Assembly (NCBI GenBank): GCA_040954595.2
Contig: CM082587.2
Coordinates: 3,410,001-3,474,000, forward strand
Direction: 5' to 3'
DNA: 64,000 nucleotides
Origin: Balanoglossus misakiensis
Taxonomy: Eukaryota > Hemichordata
Part shown: piece after piece, positions 13,391 to 25,614 of the stretch
Position numbering within the stretch: position 1 is the stretch's first letter
Layout: every line of letters begins with the position of its first letter
The notes under the pieces: generated by a model
Told to the model about the DNA's origin: nothing
Databases searched by the model: none
The model's input: the letters and a program-made list of their open reading frames with translations, nothing else
Program-made: the position numbers and the translations under genes

Positions 13391-16300
13391 GCCTGTGGCT
13401 GAATTTGCACCTGCGAGTTGCTGTGATTTGCCTGCTGCAGTGCAATGCTCAGGCTGTAGCTGGGCGGAGGGGGTTGGTTGTTGCTGTCGTCTGGGGCCTC
13501 CTGTTGTTGCAGAGTCTGCTGCTGCTGTTGTTGTTGCTGATGCTGCTGCTGCTGTTGTTGTTGTTGCAGTAGCTGGGCAATGGACTGAGTGACATGTTGC
13601 AGGTTGATGTTTTGGTCGACGTTGGGTTGCTGCAGCATCACATGATGTTGGGTGGTGACTTGCTGTTGTTGCTCCTGTGCTTGCTGCTGTTGTTGCTGTT
13701 GTTGTTGCTGCTGCTGCTGTATGTTCTGAATCTGCAACTGGATAATCTGCTGCTGTCTCTGCAACTGCTGTTGCTGCAGCTGCAGTTGCCTCTCCAGCTG
13801 CTGCAATTGGTCCTGTTGTTCTGACAGCTGAGTCTGGGTGATGAAAAAGAAGTTATACAGTTGCAGTTAGTCAAACATTGAAAAGTGGAAACTCAAAATG
13901 AAATTCAAAATTTTGAAAAAAAGTAATAATATATGAAAGTTGTACCTGTGTCAGTTGCTGTGTAGTAAATGAAATGGCAGTCGCTATGGTTTCAGGGTTT
14001 GACTGTGATGAAACCGGTGTAATTGAGCTTGATGATTTGGAGGTGTTTTTATTAGACGACTTATTCGACTTGGCCTGCCGTGGATTCTCCTTCCAGTATT
14101 TCCGGAGACCGTGAGGCGGTGGTTCTCGGTTGCCTCCCGTTCTCTTCATCTGGTCATTGACTCTGCCTATTGTGCTGTGACTGCAGCCTGTTACCCAGCT
14201 GATGAACTTGTAACAGTTGAGGCGTGCACCACCTGAGTGGGGAAAAAAGCAAGATGGGCTCAAACAGAATGAACAACGGAGACGGTTTTTACATTAGATA
14301 ATCTGTTTATCTACAGTGAGGTGAGACCTAACTGGTTGAAGATCAGTTAAAATTTCTCATGTGAACTGATGCCCCAGAAAACCCACACAAAAAAACCTCT
14401 GATACATAATTACAATACCTGAAGGTGTCAACATTTCAGCTAAGACTCTTCTGGCTTCCACTTGACCAGAAACTGCTCGGGTCCGCCATGTTTCCAACAG
14501 GCACATATGAGTTCTAGCCATCTGCCACGAAAATGAAATGATTTGAAGAATACTAATCATAATAACCATGTCTTACTGTGTGCTATCATTAACATGTCAT
14601 ATTCCTTTCGAAAGGCTTTTCATCCAATGGTATATAGTATGTTTAGCAACTAATGAGGTGAAAATCACCACCTACAGAAATGCCCAGGGGAATGTACTTG
14701 GCCCTTGAAGTCAGACACATATGCTTACCATAACACAATTGTCAATACAGCATCTCTCCTTGGGAAGATCATCCAGAGGTTTCATTAACCCTAGCGCAGC
14801 CTTTCCCTTCTGTCTCTCGGCTCTCACACCCTTCTCAGGATCCGTCTTCAACCTCTTGTGCAGGAAGTTGTTGGAATACATCAGCACTCGCTGCGTGGCT
14901 CGCTCGCAGAATTTCAACTGCTCTCTCAGGTATTTTCTCTTCGTCAGCACGAACTCTTCAAATTCTTTGGATTTCCTCTGTCCATTGCCAAGACCGATGT
15001 TCTTCACCCTGAAAGAGGCAATTTCAAATGGTAACAGATGGTTGTAAATTGGAGATAAATTTTAAGAAGTTTTCCAGTGATAAGACCTACTTTTTCTGTT
15101 TCCCATTTGCTCCCACTGTTTGTCTTTCATCATAGCATTTCTGCTGACTCAGTGTCTTGGCCTCTTTGACAATCAACAGCAAGGCCTGGGCTCGTCTTCG
15201 GCTTTCCTGCATATCCCCTGTTAACAGAGATTGCAGAGGAAATGATTAGTCGTGTCAGCCTTCAGAATTGCACTAGCTATAAAATAAGGTTTGGAAAATC
15301 AATTTCAATCCCAATAACCATCCTAGGCAGTCAGCTAGTCAGTCATTTCAAAAGTGCTTACCATCATTAATTATATACTTCTGCATACATCCACATGACT
15401 TGGTTTTGAAATGAGGGCATGACAGACGAAGAGCTGAAAAATAATAGAAAACATAAATTTAAATCCTTGGATAATATATGAGTTACAAATGTTCTATTTC
15501 CACTACAATATGACATCCTTCTACAGAACTTCTAGTAAGAGTCCGTAAGGAACGGGAAATCACTGACATGACCAACTGACTCACCATCAGGGTCAGCGAG
15601 GCCCTCCACAAGAGACTTGGCAAATTTCTGTGACTCTTCCAGATATTTTCTTTTCTCTTCGGGACTGGGTTCTGGTTTGGGTTTCTTTGGTCTGGGTTGC
15701 CGTTGTCTGTCAAATGACAGTCCTGAAACGCAAAAGGAGGTACAATAATTAGACAGGCGGATTTATAATAAAAACAATTTTGTATTATGTCCTTAGAATA
15801 AAAGAAAGGCTTTGACTTACCACAAGCATTGCATAGTGTGAGTACTTTCTGAGTGACGGGGTCAACTTTATGCCGCGGACTAGGTGTGTAGTCACCGCGT
15901 TTGGTCTTGTTGATCTTCCTCAATGGGTTGGTGATGTATGGAGACTTGCACAGATCACAACAGAAAGGCTCTGTCAGAAATGAAACATACATGTAAAATG
16001 AAAATGTTGTTTTTATGCACAACGTCTATGTTTGGCAGAATTCACATCCCTGGAAATGAGACTATTCCATCTTCAGTAAAGGGCTGTTAAGTTTGCATTT
16101 CAGTTCAGATTACCTGCTCCCTGCGAGTCTTTTGATTTCTGTGTCTTGATGGGGTTGGGGTTTTTCCTGGGTCTCTTCCTCTGTTTGCTGAGAAGGTCTT
16201 CAATGGGTGAATAGGACCTGGGTCTTCTGACCCGCTCACTCTTTCTCTGTGGCTGTTTGAGTCCAGATGCTCTTGTACTTTTCACCTACAGATAACCAGA

Positions 16301-17316
16301 TAAAGTTTTGGGATGCCTTCAATCTTGCGAATCACTAAGAAGCTGAGAATAAAAACCTTAAAATGCTGCATGAGAATCATTACCTGTTCTTGAGTTGGTT
16401 GCTGTGGTGTACTCTGTTCAACTTCTACACTAGTTGTGTTCACATCTTCTATGGCACTGGTTACGGGTGGACTTTCTGCTGAGCAGTCGGTGCTTATAAT
16501 ATTCTCCGATACTAGCAGGGCAAAATGAAATTAAAGAGTATTGAGCATCATCAGTTTTCTCCAGAGTTATGGGAAAAGAATAAAAGTTCACTGAACTTCC
16601 TAAAACTGAAGTTATATCACAAGAAAACATAGCAGATTATACCTGTTCAAACAAAAGAACATCTTTTTGGATAAAATTAGGACTTTTAATAATGTTTATT
16701 GTAATAATTAAGGTACACGTTGTTAGTTTGTTGTGTATTGTATGACACATTCCTGTTAAAGTAAATCTGATATATGAACTATACCCATGAGATGCATATA
16801 TATGTATGTGTATGTGTATAATCACTTTTAATAATTATTGTATACAACCATATTCCATATGGTATTGGTAGTGCAAATTATCTATCAAGCACAGTTGCAC
16901 TCATCATATGTAAAGAAAATGTTGCAATCCATTAACGTTGGTTTGATTTTGGTTTCCATTTAGAATGCATTATAATCCAGTCTCACTGGGTGGGCAACAT
17001 TTTGAAATCAGCGCCCTGGATCACCTGTGTCATATTGTCATTTCAGGGTGACAAAAGTAATTGAAAGATGATAGAATCCCAGGTTTGGAGAATTGCCCAT
17101 TTCAAATGGGTCTGACAAGGGAGAATATGGATTTCACTATCAGAACATACCTTCCAGAAACTCACAATCACGTCCCATATTTGACGTCAAATTCTGCACT
17201 GTACACACATGTTCGACGCCTGTGTCCCCACTCAGTACAATAAGAGCACCGTGTTCGTTTTGTTCGTTCCCATTTTCTTCGTTATTGCTGTGGGGAAATT
17301 CTAAAGTCGACGCCAT
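12664..17316 (-). CDS. Unrecognised nuclear protein: GATA-like Cys finger, second Cys cluster, Gln-rich C-terminus; 11 exons
   Basis: I do not recognise the family. Exons in transcript order: 17316-17151, 16511-16384, 16285-16114, 15970-15821, 15722-15585, 15433-15362, 15217-15091, 15008-14729, 14521-14419, 14232-13946, 13833-12664. They sum to 2793 nt, giving 930 aa. After an acidic, Asn/Glu-rich N-terminus comes a basic Pro/Lys region (RKSERVRRPRSYSP). Then follows a Cys pair C160-x2-C163 and, 38 residues later, C202-x2-C205 in the context TLCNACGLSF. CNACGL is the signature of the second half of GATA zinc fingers, but the loop here is about twice the usual length. A second cluster (SCPHFKTKSCGCMQKY, about residues 257-272) follows. 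A conserved-looking block (CYKFISWVTGCSHSTIGRVN ... GLRKYWKENPRQ) comes next. The last about 380 residues are poly-Gln-rich and encoded by long CAG/CAA runs. A DNA-binding or chromatin cofactor role is plausible but inferred. The gene lies head-to-head with ZZZ3. Confidence 0.85.
13340..13830 (-). repeat. CAG/CAA-rich coding tracts (poly-Gln)
   Basis: Several CAG/CAA runs encode uninterrupted Gln stretches of up to about a dozen residues within the last exon of the minus-strand gene. CAA interruptions within the CAG runs should stabilise them against slippage. The long Leu-rich open frames on the opposite strand here are shadows of this tract. Confidence 0.9.
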
Positions 17317-18729
17317 CTTTGCTAAATTTGTCGCAGCTTCTCTTTACCCATGTCTTTTTCACCACGTAACATGAATACTGATCGAAATGACGTACACCCG
17401 GCTACTTCTTTCATCGGTAATTCAGAGTACCTGGCATGGGAGGACAGCTGGCATATACCATTGAGCAAGAAGGGAAGGCGGTGGAAAAATATTTGAAAGT
17501 GAACGTAAAGAGTCTCCGTTCACATAATTAATTTTTATGTTTTCATATATACAATATAATTTAGATAATAATATGACTATACACTGAGCATATGAATAGG
17601 CAATCTTTGACAAACTATGAAGTGTAATGTTTCCCCCACCCGCCCGTTTTCCAATAATTTCTGAAGACCCAACATGGCGACCATCGTGCTCAAGCAAAGT
17701 CCTGCCAAATTGCTGTTCGTACACGATCAGTCAATATAATACCCAGTTTTAGCAATTTTCCCAGCCCGGTGAGTTTGCAATTGCATCTGTGGTAAATGTC
17801 AAGAAAACAACAGATGCGCACATGCGTGCATTTGGCGATCAGACACTGAATCTTTCGACTTGACGCACCTACAACAGTCTGTGTGTGGTGTATTTCATTG
17901 ACATACTGCGGAAGTGGTGGCTGCTGCAAGTTCAGTCACAACTCATAACGTATTTGTGTGTAATCGAACACACCTTGTGACGTTTAGATCGGTTTCCTCA
18001 ATACCTCATGCACTTCGCCGGTGCGCCAGTTATTGCATATTACCCGCAGAAAATCCATTTCAAGTGCACAAGCGATAAATCTGATGTGAGTAAAATGTGA
18101 TCTTCTGCAAGCAAGGATAGAGTGTGTGAACTTCCAACCCCAATGCCAAGTTCACGTCCCATATGCACTGTAAATCGCATCGCATTGATGTAATCAGTTT
18201 TCTCGTGACCCGAAGATGTTGTCGACAAAGAGTGATTGATGGTGACGACGACGTGCATCATCTGTTGCACCTGGATGCATATTTAATTTCTTCCCAAGAA
18301 GTAATGCAGTATTCGTGTGTTCCATTGTGTACTCCAGGTGTAATTGTAATGTACACCTTTCCACCTTTTGTCGATATCAGCTAGTTTCTCGTTTGACACC
18401 CCCTCTCTGCCGCACGCTGATTAGACCCATGTTTGTCATGGCAACACAGCATTCAGCATCCCATTGTGCTAATTATATACTGCATGATAGACAGATGTAT
18501 TTTAGTTTTATTTACATTCAACTTTTGCTAATGTAATGATAACAATACTGTTCATACACAGACAAATTCTGGGCATTGCAACACATTTTATAATTCAACT
18601 GTGTTAGTGACAGCTTGCATGCTTTCTATTTGCATAAAATGTTTTATTCCAATTCTATGTTTTGTTTGATATAACGCAGGAATGCAAATGAGCTGATACC
18701 AAGTGAGGTGAATTACTGCTGTTAGAAAT
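17317..18729. promoter_or_regulatory. Shared head-to-head promoter region of the Gln-rich gene (-) and ZZZ3 (+)
   Basis: The start codons of the two genes diverge across 1.4 kb. The interval holds a YY1-like AACATGGCGAC word at about 17671, a CCAAT at about 17651 and several CG-containing words near 17330-17420 and 17990-18030. A splice acceptor (AACGCAG, exon from about 18680) precedes the ZZZ3 start. ZZZ3 therefore has at least one upstream non-coding exon in this interval. A five-codon upstream frame (ATGCAAATGAGCTGA, 18682) sits in its leader. No separate gene was recognised. Confidence 0.5.
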
Positions 18730-21700
18730 ATGAGACGTTCTGATGGGCGTAAACGACGAAGCTCTGGAAGGAGTGATAGTGAGAAGGCAAGCGACTCGGC
18801 CAAGGTGGCACCCACACCAGTCAACAGTATCATCAGAACGAGGTCCCAGTTAAAAGATGAACCATTGCCGAAGGACAGCAAAGCGGGTGGACTCCACAAA
18901 GAGGACTCAGATAGATGTAATAAGGTCCTCAGTCCCAGGGGGCGGGGAAGGGGCAGAGGGAGGGGGAGGGGACGCACACCATCCCCTAAAGGAAATCATC
19001 TTGCTTTGTCCCATTTTACAAGGTCATGTACGAGAAACACTTCTCCTGGGAGGTCAGATGGTGTGACCACCCAGGTCAGCCATTCGGACAGCACCAGGTC
19101 GAAGGGGACGCACAGTTCAAGCCAGTCCCCGGTCAATTCACCCAGCAAGCTCAAGGATGCTATTAAGAAAGATGAGGAACATTCCAGCAAACAGCCAGTA
19201 GCAAAGGATGAGGGAGTGTCCAGCAATGTGAATGGCAGCATTGTGAACCAATCAGAAGACAGCAAAGATGGTGCTGGGCCAGATCAAAAGAAACAGTGTG
19301 AAACATCAGACATTGGAGACAGTAAAACAGACCAAGGAGGAAGCAATGAGGTGAACAGTGAGGAACAGGAAACACATCCGACAAACAAAAAAACTCAAGC
19401 TAGAACTGGCGAAACCAATAGCAACACGAACACACCAATGCAGAATGCAAAAGATGACAAAAAGCACAGTCAGAACAAAAAGACAGTACTTGGAGAGCAC
19501 GGCGTAATAGATGTGGGTGCTCACTATCCAAGGACAAGACGATTGTCGGCTAGGGAGAGGCAGTTATCTGGGGATGTAAGTAAAGAGAAGAACGCGGACC
19601 AACATGTGAAAAAGACTGCTTCCAGAGCTGAGCCAGAAATCTCGCCCCTTCGGAGTAGCCCCAGGAGAGGGAGGGGTTACTCCAGTCTGTCCAACAGCAA
19701 TGCCAAGCTAAATTTGAATAATAAACTACAAATTAACGAGGAAGTTGAACAGAGGGAGAAGGAACCCAAAAATAATTCTAATCTTGCTGCGAAAACGGAC
19801 AAGGGGAAAGGAAAAGGTGATGATGTGCGTAAGAGTTCTTCAACCGCAGCCACTGACGCTCAAACATCCAAGGTTGAGATTGTTGAGATGGAGAGTACAG
19901 ACTGTGATGCAGCCAATGAGATGGAGGAGATGGACAGAGAAAGTCTGAGACAATCTGCTGCCAGTGTTGTTAGCTGTGATCATGACTACTTTGCCACCTC
20001 CAAGGTGGGTGGTGTTGCTAGGTATACCGACGATGAAGGTGATGATGATGAAGATGCTGATAATGATGATGACAGTGATGATGAGGATTCCGACATCGAA
20101 GTGATGGATGTTGACACTGACACCTCTCAAAGTAAACTTGTGACTGTCGCTCAGGGACAAGGCTCTGGGAATTGTTCAGCGTCCGCTGTTAAGCCGGAGA
20201 GCTTGAGGAACAGTGCAAATCAGGAGACTGCCGTGATCATTGGATCAACCGCTCAAAGTGAGACTGCTCCTAGAGAAAGTACAGCCCAGCAAGTTCCAAA
20301 GAGTCTCGCGAGTCAAAGCGCAACAGTCCAGACTGCATCCAGCGAGGTCAAACCGAAAAGTGAGACAAATCTCCAAAGCAGTCCCAGTGGTGGAAAATCC
20401 CAGACGCCAGCAGCGCCCTCACCGACTGCAATTAGGGCCAGCCCGAGGGGGAGGGGTCGCAGAAGGGGGACCAGTCCCCGACAGAGCCCCAGAAATCTCA
20501 AAACTGTATCCGCGGCTGCAGCGGCCTATTCCAGAGACACTGTCAATCAAAATGAAATCCTTGACAACAGGTTAGATGTTGTTAACCAGTCAAAAGATGG
20601 TTTAGATCTCGTGGACACGAACTCTGCATTCAGCGAAGCGTCCGCCTCAAATGATTCCTCCGAGTACAAAGCCAAAATCATTGGATTGAAACGTAAATAT
20701 AGCTCGCAGGAGGAAGATGAGGGCAGTAACTATGGAAGCCAATTGTATGATGCATCGGACATTGATGATCCCTTTTTCTTCGAGTCTGATCATGCTGGTT
20801 TGAAGGGAAACAAAGAGTGAGTATACAAAGTTTGTCTTGATATTTTTATGGAAACAGAAGTGCTTTACTCCCTTGTTTCATTCATTTTGTTCATTTGTGT
20901 CAAATGGAGGATGTTTTTTTACTTTTACAGTTATCGGATGCTGCTCAGAACTTTGGTGACTTTAGAAGCTCAGAGGATGAATGCCATACAGGACCTGGAC
21001 AAGTTGTATGATTGTCAACATGCAGGGCTTCAAAACCCGATTAAATTTGTGGAACGCCTTCAACGAAAGGTAAGAGCTCTACAGGTCGTAACTCGAAAAG
21101 GGTGGGTGTAGTCCAGTCTGTGGATGTGGGTATGGGTCCCATACAACACAGTTGCCAGCAAGTCAAAGTCACTTGGTGCTTGTTGGCCGCACTGACAATT
21201 TGCTTGTGGTTATGTTGTTTCTTTCCTGCTTCTTTGTCTGTAGGAGAATCTGCACCTACCCAGAGCCCAGAGAGTGGTACCTATCCCGCATATATCCTGG
21301 GAAAAATACGCCAATGTCAGTGTTACATCATCCCAGAATCCAACGCCAACCAGTCACTTGTTGCGGAGTAAAAACAACAAACCAACAACAGGTGAAAAGT
21401 GGAAATCCATCTTTAAATCCAGCATACATATTTATGTTTAGAATATCGCCCCCTAACAGCACAGATGGCAAATCGTTTGTTTTTCATCTAATTGTCAAGA
21501 CTAAGAATGTACCTCGTCTGAGCTTTGGCCCCATCTCTCTTGCAGGTCCAACTTCAACAGAGACAGTAGCAGAGAGTACAGTATCAGCTCCCGTGGAGTG
21601 TGAAGAAACTGATCAGGTAAGAAACACTCTCATGGCGCTTTAACAATTACCAAATCTTAACTTTTCTCCATGAGATCTCTTTGTCAATTTTTCACTTCGT

Positions 21701-23409
21701 TTCAGAGTGGTACAGTTGTCCGAGGCAGGGTAGCAGACAGCAACAAGCCACGGACTTTCAATCAACTGTGGACCATAGAGGAACAGCGGCGTCTGGAAGA
21801 GCTTCTTGTCAAGTTCCCACCGGAGGAAGTAGAAGCAAGAAGGTGGGAGAAAATAGCCAAGGCGCTTGGTAATCGAACAACCACACAGGTGAGAATTCCT
21901 TCATTTACAGGGTGGTAACGTACCACAAAAACAATAGCAGAGTTTTAGACTCCTCTTACATATAGGTGTCAGCATCATACATGTAACTGGTTCTGTAATC
22001 AAACTTTCCATTTTGAAATCCAGGTTGCCAGTCGAGTACAGAAATATTTTATAAAGCTGGCCAAAGCAGGGCTGCCTGTTCCGGGACGGATACCAAATTT
22101 ACAGTACCACACCAACCGGTCTAAGGTTTGTAGAAAGTACTTTTATCCATCTGTCTGAGTCACAAAACTCATCGCTTGAACATGTCTAATGCAGGACACA
22201 ATAATTAGATAAAATATTATACAAAAAGACAGTACTATTATTTACCAGGGCTTTATTTACACCCCTCACACCCAGCAGAGGAGACAGCATGCGTACAGCA
22301 GACCCTTGTTCCCCGCGTCAACAATGCTACAGTCCCATGTGCCACCGGTCTACATGACAGAAGATGAGGGCGACATGTATAGAGATGACCTGCCTTACTG
22401 TGACGAAGACCAGTCTATCTCTGTAAGTACCAGTCGTCACAGTTTTCTTCTGAGTGCTGCTCTCTGAGGCTCTACGATGCTAGGAGCCGGCTGGTTGCTC
22501 CTTTTCATTGATTTACAATCAGACGTACACTTGTCACAAATGTTTTGTTTTTCTCTCTGTAACAGGACGACGAAAGCATCCCGGAAGCTCTGAGAGAATC
22601 CGAAGAATATCACGAAATGATGAGAATGAAGATGATTAAACGGGAGAAAGTGAAACAGCAGGTAGGTCACTTTGGAACAGAAATGTCTCCAAATTCCATT
22701 AGAGATTTGCAAATTCACCTCAGCTCAACAGCTGATAGTATGGGTATATCGCATATTATGTATATAACAAACATCGTCAGCAGCTAAACAAGTGTACCAG
22801 AACACTTGGTGTACTTTGTGATCACTTTGCTATTCTTCTAGACGATTCATCTGCTATCTTTATTCTTTTTGCCCAATTCCAGCAATATGGTCAAGCCCAG
22901 CACATCAGTTACAGCTGCGACGGGTGTCAATGTGAGCCCATCATTGGAGTCAGGTGGCACTGTCTGGAATGTCCGCCGGAAATGTCGGTCGACCTCTGCG
23001 AGAGCTGCTTCGAGTTGTAAGTCTGATTTTTCAAACTTAAAAAAATCATGTCACTGACATATTGGAGAGGCACAGTCGAATAAGTATAGACATGAGAATG
23101 TGCTGTATTGAGAAATGTGTACAGTTATTGCCAAAAAACAGGTTGGTCAACCATGGTTATTTTTAAGGGACTCTGATCCTGAACACCTCAAAGACAGCTA
23201 ATCCCAGAGCACCAAATCTTATTCTTTTTTTCCTCTTTTGCAGTGGTCATGTGTCAGACATGCACACAAGTCATCATCGCATGGAACCACTGCATTACGC
23301 CGAAGCAGCCCCGAGTTTCATCGATGGAGACTACACACAGTTCAGCCCCTTCACCGGGGATTATAACTATCTGGATCCCAATTACAACCCCCACAAGCTG
23401 CCCTCGTAG
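18730..23409 (+). CDS. ZZZ3: ZZ-type zinc finger-containing protein 3 (ATAC complex subunit), complete coding region, 10 exons
   Basis: ZZZ3 is a reader subunit of the ATAC histone acetyltransferase complex; in human its ZZ domain binds the histone H3 tail. Exons: 18730-20816, 20931-21069, 21244-21391, 21546-21616, 21706-21888, 22024-22125, 22279-22422 (or from 22276), 22566-22661, 22883-23016, 23244-23409. Sum 3270 nt, giving 1089 aa (human about 903). The first exon encodes 696 low-complexity residues: RG-rich [10 protein letters not shown] motifs, SPR repeats and an acidic run near residues 434-466. The conserved core starts with [25 protein letters not shown]/Myb domain follows at about 832-895 ([18 protein letters not shown] ... 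[16 protein letters not shown]). The ZZ finger begins near residue 1002 ([20 protein letters not shown] ... DLCESC) and has its terminal His pair in the last exon. The end ([15 protein letters not shown]) matches the vertebrate C-terminus. The extra length lies in the disordered N-terminus. Confidence 0.95.
22274..22279 (+). other. Tandem NAGNAG splice acceptor in ZZZ3 exon 7
   Basis: The acceptor reads CCCAGCAG directly before AGGAGACAG. Using the first AG adds one CAG codon (Gln); using the second omits it. Both keep the frame, since the preceding exon ends in phase 0. Alternative use would insert or remove one residue between the SANT domain and the Arg-rich RRQ linker. Confidence 0.6.
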
Positions 23410-24490
23410 ACCCCCCTACCCTTACATTAGACAATCGGATTGTGAACAAGACCGTTCCACTGGAGACCTGTAGCATTCCAAACAGTGCATGAGTGCATCT
23501 CGACAGATATCTGCCACAACAGTGACCATGGCTGTTTTTTCCACCCATCAAGAGACATTTCAAAATAGGTTCGATTTTGACCTGATGTGTATTTTTTCTC
23601 TTCATGCTAGGAGTTAGTTGCGCTGTTTTGCTGAACGTTCACAGACTGAATTGCTGGTGATCTGACCACTGGCAGGATTTCAGTTGTGTTGCACAGTTTA
23701 GTTGTGCCATAGACACTAGTGTCTATGGTTGCTCTCTGATTGTAGAAGTTATACACACCCCACTCGTGACATGACTGTTGTTACGGTATTGGTTGCCATA
23801 GCTTGTTTGCATCATTTGACTCCCCAAGTATCCTGTAAATGTGTACGTCTGGAGATGCATCTGTGTAAACACTTTCCAGGGGTTTCGAGTAGCAGAGATT
23901 TGGAACTACAATAAATCATGAACTCTCAGTAATTCTGTGCTTTTCAGTTTCTAACATCTTTTAATGAACAAAAAAGCCACAGAACCGTGTTATGGCTATC
24001 GACAATTTGCATATTGTAGCTCTCCATTTGCATGTGATAATTTTAATTTGCATGAAATGTGCCAGGTGTGACATTTAAACATCTGCCTGAACCAAATTTA
24101 AGTGAACAAATTTATCAGGGTAATGTATGACCTGTAGTGTATTTCACCAGTATTCCTGCCTGCACCAGATTCTGTATTTGAGGTTATTCTGATTTGAATG
24201 TGAAATAAATGAAATGTTTTGCTCTTTGAATTGAAAGAAATGTGTACTGTAGTCCTTTGCTGTGAGTTGCTGTTTGCATCTAATCTTTAGAAGTTCTTTC
24301 CCTTCTGACATCATAACACATTTCTCTGATAAGGCTTGTGCTTTTTCTTTTCACATTCCTCAAATAAAGTCTTGTTTATATTTCACCCAGCCATTCTTAT
24401 ATTTCTTCACACATATCTGTCATAATTAAACCGAAATATTTCTGAAAAAAGGGTAGAGGTCAGACTACTTTCACAGTTGCAACATATCAA
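23410..24490. other. Convergent intergenic region: ZZZ3 3' UTR and HNMT-like 3' UTR
   Basis: This is AT-rich untranslated sequence with three AATAAA words on the plus strand, at about 23910, 24204 and 24363. Any of them could serve ZZZ3. No coding exon was recognised. Confidence 0.6.
24204..24209 (+). terminator. Candidate poly(A) signal (AATAAA) for ZZZ3
   Basis: This is a canonical hexamer about 800 bp after the ZZZ3 stop codon, in the context GTGAAATAAATG and followed by T-rich sequence. Alternative hexamers at about 23910 and 24363 are equally possible. Confidence 0.4.
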
Positions 24491-25614
24491 TTACAAAGGT
24501 TTTTGAAAGACAACATCTTCTTCAGCACTCATGAAAGCTAAGAGACCCTCCTTCAGGGTAGATCTTTCTTTGATGAACTGGAGAACTGCATCCACCATCG
24601 ACTTGGGCGCCGTTTCTCTAAACTTAGCTTTCTGCGTAAGAAAGTCCAACATCAAATTACCATCTTCAGAGTACGGGTCGAAAACTAGAGACACATCGTG
24701 AGCGATGTCCCGTGAGTGTGTGGTCACTACCCCGTCTTTAGTCATCAAATAATTGCTTACATCTTCTGACTTTGGAAAATGGGAATCTCCAAAGTTGAAC
24801 TTTTCACAAAATCTCCCACAGTCACCTAGAAGATAAAATACGGTAGGTGTCGGTCCTAATTATTGGCCTATAAAAATGTCACGGACTGTCATAGTCAACA
24901 GCGTATTAACAATTCTTACTATTTTGTTTGATGCTTGTCACAGCCAAGATGCCGTTGGGCAGCAGGCGGTTCATCATTTGCTCCAGTGCACAGGTCCAAT
25001 CTTCCAAGTACATGTACATTAAACTGTGGATCGATATGACAAAATCAAAGGCATCTTCCTCGTCGCTTTTATGATGACTGTCGCTCACATACTGCTCAAA
25101 GGTTTTGAGCTGCCAGTCAAATCTGACACGAACATTTCCTGTGTTCCACATAATTTTTTCGGCCGCTGACCGGAACGCTCCAGCTTGTTCTACGGCTGGT
25201 TCAACCACTCTGACAAAAAGCTTCGAGTGTTGTTCCAATAGCCTTGCGATTATCAATTTCTCCTTTGATCCTGTAAAAACAAACACAAAACAAAGTGACC
25301 ATACCTGACATACGTATTGCATCACCGATTACAATAATAACAGTTGCAACATCATAACATCATAGCCGCAGTGTCTTAATTCAATTAAAACATTTGTATA
25401 ACCAATATCAAATATTCATCTCACCCTCTCCCGATCCAATGATCAAGACACGAAGTTCTCTTCCCTCGCTACAAATGTCCTGGCCGACAGAACTTATAGT
25501 GGTGTTCCAGTGAGAATGCCATTGATTTTGAACATCATCTTTGGTCTTTGAAAGGAAGACGCTGAACGCCTTAAAATAGTAATCGGTGTCTTCATTGATA
25601 CTCGTCAGAGACAT
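24491..25614 (-). CDS. Histamine N-methyltransferase-like SAM-dependent methyltransferase, 3 exons
   Basis: Family members transfer a methyl group from S-adenosylmethionine to the imidazole nitrogen of histamine in the cytosol. Whether this one uses histamine is not shown by the sequence. Exons: 25614-25425, 25270-24920, 24825-24491. Sum 876 nt, giving 291 aa (human HNMT 292). Motif I is LRVLIIGSGEG at residues 54-64 (human ILSIGGGAGE). It is followed by VRVVEPAVEQ, equivalent to the human VVEPSAEQ. A motif near FDFVISIHSLMYMYLEDWTCAL matches the human DFIHMIQMLYYVKD segment. The C-terminal DGNLMLDFLTQKAKFRETAP corresponds closely to human [20 protein letters not shown]. The first Met was chosen because MSLTSINEDTDYYFKAFSVF aligns with the human N-terminus. 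No defects were seen. Invertebrate deuterostomes often carry several paralogues, so the symbol is left open. Confidence 0.92.

Noticed and set aside
12961-13824. Long plus-strand Leu/Val-rich frames
   Set aside because: They are antisense shadows of the CAG/CAA tracts of the Gln-rich gene. Poly-Leu composition is the expected artefact.
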